Assembly: GCF_041381155.1 (NCBI RefSeq)
Contig: NC_091140.1
Location: 21,976,864 to 22,040,863, forward strand
Length of the DNA: 64,000 nucleotides
Source: Argopecten irradians
Lineage: Eukaryota; Mollusca; Bivalvia; Pectinida; Pectinidae
Direction of reading: 5' to 3'
Position numbers and translations under genes: made by a program. Shown here piece by piece: positions 54,855 to 64,000 of the stretch (position 1 is the stretch's first letter; each line of letters begins with the position of its first letter). The notes beneath the pieces were generated by a model. The model was given only the letters and a program-made list of their open reading frames with translations. It made no database searches and was not told where the DNA came from.

Positions 54855-55977
54855 TTTAAACATGCTCCACCACCTACAGAGCATAAATAATACTCATCAT
54901 TTGAACAATAATTGGAATTTAATTGTGTATATATATGTCTAATTAACACAAAAAATAATATGAAATAATTTATTTTGCTTTTGGTGCATGCTCAATCAGT
55001 ACTTCATTCCATATAGGACATAGTGCCACGGATTTTTTTCGGGATACAATTAATCATTTTTAGCTCACCAGGCCTGAAGGGCCAGTGAGCTTATGTCATG
55101 GCGCGGCGTCCGTCCGTCCTTCTGTCCGTCCGTCCGTCCGTCTGTCCGTCAACATTTCCTTAAAATCTCTATCATAGAGTTCTGCATGGATTGTAACCAA
55201 ATTTGGCCACAAACATCCTTGGGGGAAGAGGAAAAGAACTTGTATAAATTTTGGCTCTGAGCTCCCGGGCGCAGGAGGGGAGGGGTCCAATAGGGGAAAT
55301 AGAGGTAAATCCTATAAAACGCTACTTGTCCTAGAGTTCTGCATGAATTGTGACCAAATTTGGCCACAAACATCCTTGGGAGAAGGGGAACAGAACTTGT
55401 ATAACTTTTGGCTCTGAGCCCCCAGGGGCAGGAGGGGCAGGGCCGATTAGGGGAAATAGCGTTAAATCCTTTAAATCGCTACTTGTCATAGAGTTCTGCA
55501 TGGATTGTAACCAAATTTGGCCAGAAACATCCTTGGGGGAAGGGGAACAGAACTTGTATAAATTTTGGCTCTGACCCCCCTAGGGGCAGGAGGGGTGGGG
55601 CCCAATAGGGGAATTAAAGGTAAATTCTATAAATCGCTTCTTATCCTAGAGTTCTGCATGGATTGTGACCAAATTGGGCCACAAACATCCTTTGGAGAAG
55701 GGGAACAGAACTGAATAGGGAAATTACAGGTAAATATTCAAATTCCTTCAGAAAAGAAACAATGAACCTGTATCCAGAACATTACTTGGCATAACAAACC
55801 AGGTGAGCGATACAGGCCCTCTGGGCCTCTTGTTAGTAATTTATCTAGATATAAAATTAGAAGCTCAAACTTTTCAATGGTGGAAATTGTGAAAAGTAAG
55901 TAACATTTGTAACTGAAAAAAATACTTATTCGTCTGCTCCTGTTTTTTTATAGAGAAAAACACCATTTGTTATTTCA
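54855..55977 (+). mobile_element. MITE family M1, copy 4, split by a Helentron-like insertion
   Basis: Left part 54855-55061 and right part 55835-55977 together make one M1 element. The left terminus TTTAAACATGCTCCACCACC is followed by the family landmarks. The element is interrupted just after CAATTAATCATTTTT, exactly where copy 2 is continuous, so the M1 copy predates the insertion. Confidence 0.75.
55062..55834 (+). mobile_element. Helentron/HINE-like element, family H3, ~157-bp core monomers
   Basis: Starts with a hairpin (AGCTCACCAGGCCTGAAGGG...CCAGTGAGCT), then a (CCGT)n run, then about four monomers spaced 157-158 bp (GAGTTCTGCATG at 55177, 55334, 55491, 55649). It ends CCAGGTGAGC, a GGCCC-TCT-GGGCC hairpin and CTCTTGTT. 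The 3' end is the same as in family H1 but the core is unrelated. Inserted after a T run within an M1 MITE; at ~770 bp it is the shortest of the four elements. Confidence 0.72.
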
Positions 55978-56702
55978 AAGACACCGACTATGTGTTCTTG
56001 ATGTGTGCCTTCGTCCATTAATTATCTATATACCTATGTCCCACTATTCCAGTATTGTTTTAATGACACAAATAGTATCATGATACAAAAAATAACAGCT
56101 GAGAAAATCTTAAATGCTTATCAAAAACTTGGTCTGGTGACAAAAGTGTTATATATTAATTAATTTATGTTGTATTTTTTGGTAGTTTGGCAATCAATCC
56201 AGTAAATCAATCATATGGTAGAAATGTATTATAAAACTGTCTTAATGTGAGTACTCACTACTCAAACATTACTCAACCAAAAACATAATCTGATACATTT
56301 GGTATTGATAGTAATTACATTTTCATTGGTAAATACAAATTTTGCAATGCAATGATGCACACAAAAAACTTTCTTCATTTAAGTGTTTTTTTTGTCTACT
56401 AAGATTTGATGATGCCAAAATTACAACCTGAGACAACAGGAATTTTTGTTTTACGCTTTGATGCCTGTGATTGTTTATGGACATGGTTCCTTGATAAGTA
56501 GGCCAGGAAATGATTTTGTATATGAATAATGTATGAGCTTCCTTATGAGTTTGGTTAGTGTTCTAGAAATGGGCTCACTTTGTATAATTAGAATGGACTT
56601 CTATTTTCTGTGTTTAAAAAGGATATAGAGATGGTGTAAACACAAATCTAGGGTATAAGGTGCATTGTAATACAGGGGTTTACAGACCACAAAAGGATGT
56701 GG
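55978..56702. other. Intergenic, nothing recognised
   Basis: AT-rich sequence with no open frame of interest. Near 56620-56668 there is a single diverged relative of the 47-bp unit (GGTGTAAACACAAATCTAGG), about 220 bp before the main array. Confidence 0.5.
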
Positions 56703-56857
56703 AAAAAGTACAATTTACCGTTTATTACTCCCACCTCCCGGTCATTATGATCATTGATGTCACAAAACTCATGTCAAACAATGACATTACAATCACCAGA
56801 TGGTTGAGCTAATCAACGTTAAATTGTACTTTAAATTACCCATGTTGTTTTGGGATC
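56703..56857. mobile_element. Palindromic MITE family M3, copy 2
   Basis: Shares AAAGTACAATTTACCG, a CTCCCACCTCCCGG block and a terminal TTGTTTTGGGATC with the copy at 44364-44536. It is more diverged, with weaker self-complementarity. It abuts the 47-bp array. Confidence 0.5.
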
Positions 56858-56888
56858 TCAAAAACCTGTATTGTATGTTTGGTTTGTT

Positions 56889-59179
56889 TGATATGGTGTT
56901 GGTGTAAACACAAACCCAGTGTATAAGGTACTGTTAGATATGGTGTTGATGTAAACACAAACCCAGTGTATAAGGCACTGTTTGATATGGTGTTGATGTA
57001 AACACAAACCCAGTGTATAAGGTACTGTTTGATATGGGGTTGGTGTAAACACAAACCCAGTGTATAAGGTACTGTTTGATATGGGGTTGGTGTAAACACA
57101 AACCCAGTGTATAAGGTACTGTTTGATATGGGGTTGGTGTAAACACAAACCCAGTGTATAAGGTAATGTTTGATATGGGGTTGATGTAAACACAAACCCA
57201 GTGTATAAGGTACTGTTTGATATGGTGTTGGTGTAAACACAAACCCAGTGTATAAGGTACTGTTTGATATGGGGTTGGTGTAAACACAAACCCAGTGTAT
57301 AAGGTACTGTTTGATATGGGGTTGGTGTAAACACAAACCCAGTGTATAAGGTACTGTTTGATATGGTGTTGGTGTAAACACAAACCCAGTGTATAAGGTA
57401 ATGTTTGATATGGTGTTGATGTAAACACAAACCCAGTGTATAAGGTACTGTTTGATATGGGGTTGGTGTAAACACAAACCCAGTGTATAGGTACTGTTTG
57501 ATATGGGGTTGGTGTAAACACAAACCCAGTGTATAGGTACTGTTTGATATGGTGTTGATGTAAACACAAACCCAGTGTATAAGGTACTGTTTGATATGGG
57601 GTTGGTGTAAACAAAAACCCAGTGTATAAGGTACTGTTTGATATGGGGTTGATGTAAACACAAACCCAGTGTATAAGGTACTGTTTGATATGGGGTTGGT
57701 GTAAACAAAAACCCAGTGTATAAGGTACTGTTTGATATGGGGTTGGTGTAAACACAAACCCAGTGTATAAGGTACTGTTTGATATGGGGTTGATGTAAAC
57801 ACAAACCCAGTGTATAAGGTACTGTTTGATATGGTGTTGATGTAAACACAAACCCAGTGTATAAGGTACTGTTTGATATGGGGTTGGTGTAAACAAAAAC
57901 CCAGTGTATAAGGTACTGTTTGATATGGGGTTGATGTAAACACAAACCAAGTGTATAAGGTACTGTTTGATATGGGGTTGGTGTAAACACAAACCCAGTG
58001 TATAAGGTACTGTTTGATATGGTGTTGATGTAAACACAAACCCAGTGTATAAGGTACTGTTTGATATGGTGTTGGTGTAAACACAAACCCAGTGTATAAG
58101 GTACTGTTTGATATGGGGTTGGTGTAAACACAAACCCAGTGTATAAGGTACTGTTTGATATGGTGTTGGTGTAAACACAAACCCAGTGTATAAGGTACTG
58201 TTTGATATGGGGTTGGTGTAAACACAAACCCAGTGTATAAGGTACTGTTTGATATGGGGTTGATGTAAACACAAACCCAGTGTATAAGGTACTGTTTGAT
58301 ATGGTGTTGGTGTAAACACAAACCCAGTGTATAAGGTACTGTTTGATATGGGGTTGGTGTAAACACAAACCCAGTGTATAAGGTACTGTTTGATATGGTG
58401 TTGATGTAAACACAAACCCAGTGTATAAGGTACTGTTTGATATGGGGTTGGTGTAAACACAAACCCAGTGTATAAGGTACTGTTTGATATGGGGTTGGTG
58501 TAAACACAAACCCAGTGTATAGGTACTGTTTGATATGGTGTTGATGTAAACACAAACCCAGTGTATAAGGTACTGTTTGATATGGGGTTGGTGTAAACAA
58601 AAACCCAGTGTATAAGGTACTGTTTGATATGGGGTTGATGTAAACACAAACCAAGTGTATAAGGTACTGTTTGATATGGGGTTGGTGTAAACACAAACCC
58701 AGTGTATAAGGTACTGTTTGATATGGGGTTGATGTAAAACACAAACCCAGTGTATAAGGTACTGTTTGATAGGTGTTGTAACAAACCCGTGTATAAGGTA
58801 CTGTTTGATATGGGGTTGGTGTAAACACAAACCCAGTGTATAAGGTACTGTTTGATATGGGGTTGATGTAAACACAAACCAGTGTATAAGGTACTGTTTG
58901 ATATGGGTTGGTGTAAACACAAACCCAGTGTATAAGGTACTGTTTGATATGGGGTGGTGTAAACACAAACCCAGTGTATAGGTACTGTTTGATATGGTGT
59001 TGATGTAAACAAAAACCCAGTGTATAAGGTACTGTTTGATATGGGGTTGATGTAAACACAAACCAAGTGTATAAGGTACTGTTTGATATGGGGTTGGTGT
59101 AAACACAAACCCAGTGTATAAGGTACTGTTTGATATGGGGTTGGTGTAAACACAAACCCAGTGTATAAGGTACTGTTTG
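56889..59179. repeat. 47-bp minisatellite, ~49 copies
   Basis: Plus-strand unit GATATGGGGTTGGTGTAAAC, then ACAAACCCAGTGTATAAG, then GTACTGTTT. Variation is mainly G/T in GGGGTTG/GGTGTTG and GGTG/GATG, plus occasional 1-3-bp deletions clustered at 58730-58990. The minus strand has no stop in the unit, so all three minus frames stay open over 739-822 codons. The low-complexity peptide, lack of exon context and cycling of frame with each 47-bp unit argue against coding. Confidence 0.97.
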
Positions 59180-59713
59180 AACTGCTGGTGTTGGGCCTAC
59201 AGATGTATGATCCAGTGAGGTGTATTTGGTTGATATTAGGTAATACACTGTAACTTGTCTTCTGAACCAGTGTACCTTGACGGATATAGGCAGGTTTCTA
59301 GATGATAAAGGTTTTAATAACTCCAATTAAGACGGAAAATACCATACAATTAAGCTAGTGTGGGCAGGGATCTAGATTAGACAAGGACCAGTTTTAACAG
59401 GTTCCACAGACTGTATCTGGAGTATAATAGAAATATTTCATGTCCCTGCATGAATCATCATGCAATATGTCTGTGTATTGAGACTTTTAACAAATATGTT
59501 GTTGATGATATACATGTATTTACATTCAGAACATCCACTGTATATTGCTAGATGCAATCAGTGTTACCTGTATGTATATATCATCAAGGACACCTTACAA
59601 TTTCCCATTAGTTTATATTTACTGCATGCTCTACTGATTGACATTCCGCTCCTGCATTGTTGACATTCCGCTCCTGCATTGTTGACTTATATTTCATTCT
59701 TCCTTGTAGAATC
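59180..59713. other. Upstream region of the CUB-like gene
   Basis: Contains a 22-bp tandem duplication (59641-59662 and 59663-59684, unit ACATTCCGCTCCTGCATTGT plus TG). TTCTTCCTTGTAG just before the start codon resembles an acceptor, so a non-coding 5' exon probably lies in this region or further upstream. Confidence 0.45.
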
Positions 59714-62700
59714 ATGAAAATGGGAAGAGCTCTAATACTGATTGGAGTTTGTCTGGTGGTGTTATCCCCATCAGAATCGGGTAGGTTTTTTGTGGTTACA
59801 TGTAGAAATATATAAATTCTTCAGAAGTTTCTGTTAAAAGTTTCCTTTTTCTGAATAAAAAATACTTCCCTATTTCTCAAGAAGTCCTGAAAGGATCTTT
59901 CGGAATATAAATGAATGTTTCCCTTTGTCCTTAGTTAAGCATTCTGTATTATCGAACCAAAGTAATTAATTACATGAATAACATGGATGACAGCCATCCT
60001 GGTTTGATATTGATGGTTGTCCATGGTATTTGGTGTAAGGTCCCCTTATAACAACAAGTGGGATCTTTCATGCAAAATCCCATATTTACTAAGTACATGT
60101 ACAAAAATATATTAAAGCGAAAAAATCTGTACCAGTATTATAGTAAAAGTCTGGGGGTATAAAATTTCCCGATTTGCTGTTTGGAACTTGTTCAGGAAAT
60201 GTGGGTGGGGGGGTGCATTTTTTTCGTCAATTACCCTTTAAAGCTTCTTATGACAGGCTATGATATGTGAAATCATGATTTTGATAATTTTTGTGAGGTA
60301 TTCAATTTCATGAATTTGGATGTTTCCGTAAATTTAGCGAAATTAAAGCCCCCTCATATTAGCAATTATACAGTATACATCATTTTCTATATTTTTGTGT
60401 TGCCAGTGTTTTTGGACATCTGTGGAGGACAGTATAACACTACTGATGCCACACCAATCTCTGTGAACTTCTCTGACTACACCAATCAGACATGTGTGTG
60501 GTACATACAGAGAGATAACAGCACCAAAAATATTAACCTCAAACTTAGCTTTGGCCTGCTGACCGCCAACAGTTCCCTCACAGTCTACTCCGGCCACTAC
60601 AAGGTCAATAGTACAGAGGCTACGGTCATCATGACTTACCAGGCAGGGGACACAGGTATACACTGTTACACAGCCAGTGTACTCTCTTATGAATTTTATA
60701 TGGAAAAAGCATTCACATGAATTTTCATGTAAATTTTACATGAATTTCTAATTTCAGAATAACATTTTTGCTAAAAAAGGTAAAATGATTTACAGTAAGC
60801 AAAGTCTGATTTTCACTTGACAGTACAGTAAGACATGGCAATAACAAACTTCTGGACCAACAAATTCATGATCTTACATGAGTGGCTATGTGATATGAAA
60901 TTCATCTAATTATTGGAACGAGTTTATATATAAGTAATTTTAATCACATAGTCAGTAGTGTAAGATTCTATTTATCACATAACTGTTATTACTAGAAATG
61001 TAAGTAAAACATTTAATTTCCTCTCTATACAAAACAGAAGAAATCCCGCTAGGATGTGATGTTTCCGTCTACAGAGACAATCAAGCGACGTCATCTATAG
61101 ATTATGACATCAAAACTACCATATGATGTCAAAATTGTGTTATTATACGTCTATCTTACGATATTTATGACATGGTCATATGACATGGCCGGATGAGCCA
61201 GTAAAATTGCTTTGTTATAAGCAGCGTGTTTGCTACAAGCCATTTTCATATAATTCTCTATATTCTCTCAATATTTATCTTATCTCTACAGTTTCAGATC
61301 AACTGGTGATCTCTGCAGACAATGTCACCTCTGTGGTCTTAAACAACAAAAACACAACCCTTGGCTCACTATATATCACCTACGATGCTGATGGTAAGTG
61401 ATTTGAATACAAAACAGTTTCTTCTCATATATTTCATGTTAATGTTTTGGTGTCTGTTGACCAAAAAGCATTTTATAATTCTTGTATGGCTTGATAGGGT
61501 GTGGTAATCTTGACCCTGATTTAAGTTGGAATCAAATTTTTGGTTAATTTTCATACTTGCTTCTTATAATTTTTAAGTCGCCTCTCTGAGAGAAGGGGCT
61601 TATGGAATAACCATGGCATTTAATTAAAATCACTAGGTTAAAGTTTTGGTGCAAACATTGAAATTTTTTTATCCCTAACAAATGACCCTGATTTCGGTAT
61701 TAATATACATTTGTATATCAAGTGTGTTGTGATGGGTACAAACAATCATTTAAAGAAAGAACATGCTGGGTTTTATGAATTTCAGGAGGCCCGATGGGCG
61801 GAAATTACCAGGTTAAGGTTTTGGTGAAAGTGTTGAAATAGTGTTGTGTTTATACAATCAGTTTAAGGGAAGAAACACTGTTTTGAGATTTCAACATACC
61901 AAATGGCCGAAATTGCCAGTCTAAGGTTTGCAAGTTATTAAATGCTGTACTTTTCTAACAAATTTTATTGATTTCTGCATAAGTATTGGATTATAAGTCA
62001 TAATAAGTTTTTATTATGGACAAATATTTTAAGAATGAAAAACTAAAAATTTTGATTTCAAGATGCCCAAGGGGCCAGTTTGTATTTTAATTTTCCTCTG
62101 CAATTGACATCCTATTAGGGATAAAACACAGGAATTTGAATATTTCAAGAGGCCTATTGTGCGAATGGGCTCAATGTGCAAAAATGTAATCTGGTGATTA
62201 AGGCCTTATCTTATCTTTTATTCATGTCGGCGCAACACTCATCGTTTCATCAACATTGTGTATGAATTTTCTCTTGTGTTTTAGCCAAAACTATTTTATC
62301 CTATGCAACTCCTTTCATTAAATCAACATTTACAATTTTGTTTTAGTTTTTACTTGCCTTTTTCTTATCCTGATCTTTTAGATACAGTCCTTGTTTATAT
62401 CCTATTACTAATGCCTGCCTAGCTTGTAGTTTGGCCCTAAATGATCTTAGTTGTCGATGGGCCGTAAAACTCAAACAAACAAACAAAACAAACAAATCTT
62501 AGGGCTTTAAAGGCTGCCGGAGGTGAGCTTTACTGTTCTCAAACAGCTCTTGTTATACAATTCCTTTTTTTGTAAATCAGAAAAATTAAAAGGAACCTCT
62601 CTTTTGTTCGATTTAGTTTGATTACTTAAACGTATGAATAGTAAGCTAGAGGTCCTGAGTTTAATACCTTGCAAAGACAGTGACTGCTGGTATATTTCTG

Positions 62701-62946
62701 TAAAATTCTGCGCTCTGTACATATAAATCATATAGGTTTTATACATTACAGAATGTTCTAATGAGGTAGAATGGAACAGCCCGATCATCTCCCCTGTGTA
62801 TCTCCCGGGGACTGGCCCAGTGACATGTGTATACAACATCGCCTTGCCAACAGACGACCAGACTCCAGTAATGTCTTTTACAGACTTCAGTATCGTAAAA
62901 GGTTCCCTCATTGTCAAGAATGGGAACACCAGTCACACCATTACAG
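59714..62946 (+). CDS. Secreted/surface glycoprotein with CUB-like domains, 3'-partial
   Basis: Exons 59714-59780, 60407-60655, 61292-61393, 62752-62946, all GT/AG and every junction phase 1, the usual phase for shuffled extracellular modules. Exon 1 encodes a signal peptide (KMGRALILIGVCLVVLSPSES). Exons 2-3 encode a CUB-like domain starting ICGGQY with its second cysteine in TCVWYI, and exon 4 starts another (ECSNEVEW ... VTCVYN). Each shows only the first disulphide pair, about 25 residues apart. Sequons are numerous (NTT, NFS, NQT, NST, NSS, NVT). The last donor (GTAGTC) points to more exons beyond the window. Function unknown; immune or adhesion roles are possible but unsupported. Confidence 0.75.
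61577..62200 (+). repeat. Degraded rolling-circle-like element
   Basis: TTTTTAAGTCGCCTCTCTGAG followed by AGAAGGGGCTTATGG resembles the hairpin-plus-TTATGG 5' end of the H1/H3 elements. Related segments then recur (ACTAGGTTAAAGTTTTGGTG at 61630, CCAGGTTAAGGTTTTGGTG at 61808). No 3' end was recognised. In an intron of the CUB-like gene. Confidence 0.4.
62395..62500 (+). repeat. SINE-like 3' tail
   Basis: TTGGCCCTAAATGATCTTAG, then TTGTCGATGGGCCGTAAAAC and a CAAACAAACAAA tail look like the 3' end of a short interspersed element. The 5' part was not recognised. Confidence 0.4.
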
Positions 62947-64000
62947 GTAGTCACCGATGGAATAGTAAATACTGTTAACATGGAAAACACAGGGGGAAAT
63001 TTTACGCTAATTACACAAATATCTCTTGATTGATAAATTTCCCCACTGGGCGTAATATTTTGTAGGTGTATGCACTTTGTTGTTAAAAGTCTTAAAGTAT
63101 ATCTTTTGCAAAAATAACAATACTGCGGAAAGGAGAAAGTACGTTAAAGCTGACAGTGCAAGTTAAAATTATTAAAATGATTTTTTTAAAAATAAGTATA
63201 CTCGTTGTTCAAGAATCGTTTATGAGACGTTCCCCGGTTGAGGACAGCCATTTTTGTTTTACATTCCGACGACTCGCTGACCCCTATATAAAGCGCGTGA
63301 ATCGACACACGTGCGCTCATTCATGTACCTATACACCTAGCATTCCACAGTATATATCACCTACAAATAGGTAAACAAAACCCTCACCTGTAAAACTATA
63401 TGGGACCTTTTTTTAGCGATTAACATGTCAACTCCTCTAAGTTGTCATTTAGATGTTTCTCAAAATAAAATTTCAACGCAAGTGAATAGAAATCCAAACA
63501 ATAATCCGTCCACATATCTCCACGTATGTCATCGTACCCGATGCACTCAACTGACCGTATACACGTGACTACGTACCTGACCCAAACGAGCGACAACTAT
63601 CAAGGACACACACGTGTCGATGTACATGTACGTGTAAAACTTGGTGTATATTGAAGTGTTTTATTAGTTCGTATTGGACATATGTTGGGATATAGCTGAC
63701 AACACATTCATCTATTACTTCAATGAAATATTGGCAGGTTAGTGCAATGTTTATTTTCAATTTGACATTGTTATTTCCAATATCGGGGCATGTGTATCTG
63801 AGACAAGACATGTTTAGAATGACACACACGTGTGTCAAGTGTCCCGTGCTTTATATAGGGGTTTGGCCAGTGAAGGTTACTAAGCAGAGCAAAAGAAAAA
63901 TGGCTGCCACTTCCTTAGATACCACACTGTCATAACTAGGGGATGTCTCAGAAACAATTTTTGAAAAAAAAATATTTCGTTAATAATTTTTTTTTAAATT
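62947..64000. other. Intron or 3' flank of the CUB-like gene, no exon recognised
   Basis: No segment continues the CUB-like frame here. Short open frames (for example 63156-63374 and complement 63569-63838) have no recognisable domain. Confidence 0.45.

Noticed and set aside
56836-59326. Three overlapping 739-822-codon open frames on the minus strand
   Set aside because: They are translations of the same 47-bp array in rotating registers, with no domain, no exon context and no non-repetitive sequence beyond short tails.

Overview
The window is a stretch of animal nuclear DNA: AT-rich, with intron-bearing genes and dense non-coding repeats. Gene content fits an invertebrate, and the repeat families (hairpin-ended rolling-circle-like elements, several MITE families) look most like a bivalve mollusc. 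That assignment is an inference from memory, not a search result. No retrovirus, LTR element or Polinton was recognised.

Five genes can be read exon by exon. (1) 772-13895, plus strand: the 3' part of an OCA2/P-protein-like membrane transporter, 14 exons, with the N-terminal exons not found. (2) 16176-24138, minus strand: a WBP4/FBP21-like spliceosomal protein with a U1-C-type zinc finger and one WW domain; the exon carrying the start codon was not located. (3) 25592-42017, plus strand: an MBTD1-like chromatin reader in 22 exons, with an FCS zinc finger, four MBT repeats and a C-terminal SAM domain that vertebrate MBTD1 lacks. (4) 46974-51352, minus strand: a complete SUMO gene, 4 coding exons, 101 aa. 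(5) 59714-62946, plus strand: the 5' part of a secreted glycoprotein with CUB-like domains, running off the window. Genes 1/2 and 3/4 are convergent, and 2/3 and 4/5 are divergent. The WBP4/MBTD1 pair probably shares one promoter region near 25.3-25.6 kb. The five genes are not functionally linked.

The rest is mostly repeats. Three long intronic minisatellites sit on splice junctions and contain a copy of the junction in every unit: a 62-bp unit x ~50 at OCA2 exon 7, a 40-48-bp unit x ~28 at MBTD1 exon 18, and a 27-bp unit x ~15 at the donor of a WBP4 exon. This is the most unusual signal here. Four elements with hairpin ends, subterminal inverted repeats and a tandem core of ~156-158-bp monomers (three sequence families, one nested in another) look like non-autonomous Helentron/HINE elements. 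Two MITEs of a MULE-like family carry perfect 9-bp target-site duplications. Four copies of a second MITE family, several single fold-back elements and a 47-bp x ~49 array at 56.9-59.2 kb fill most of the remainder.
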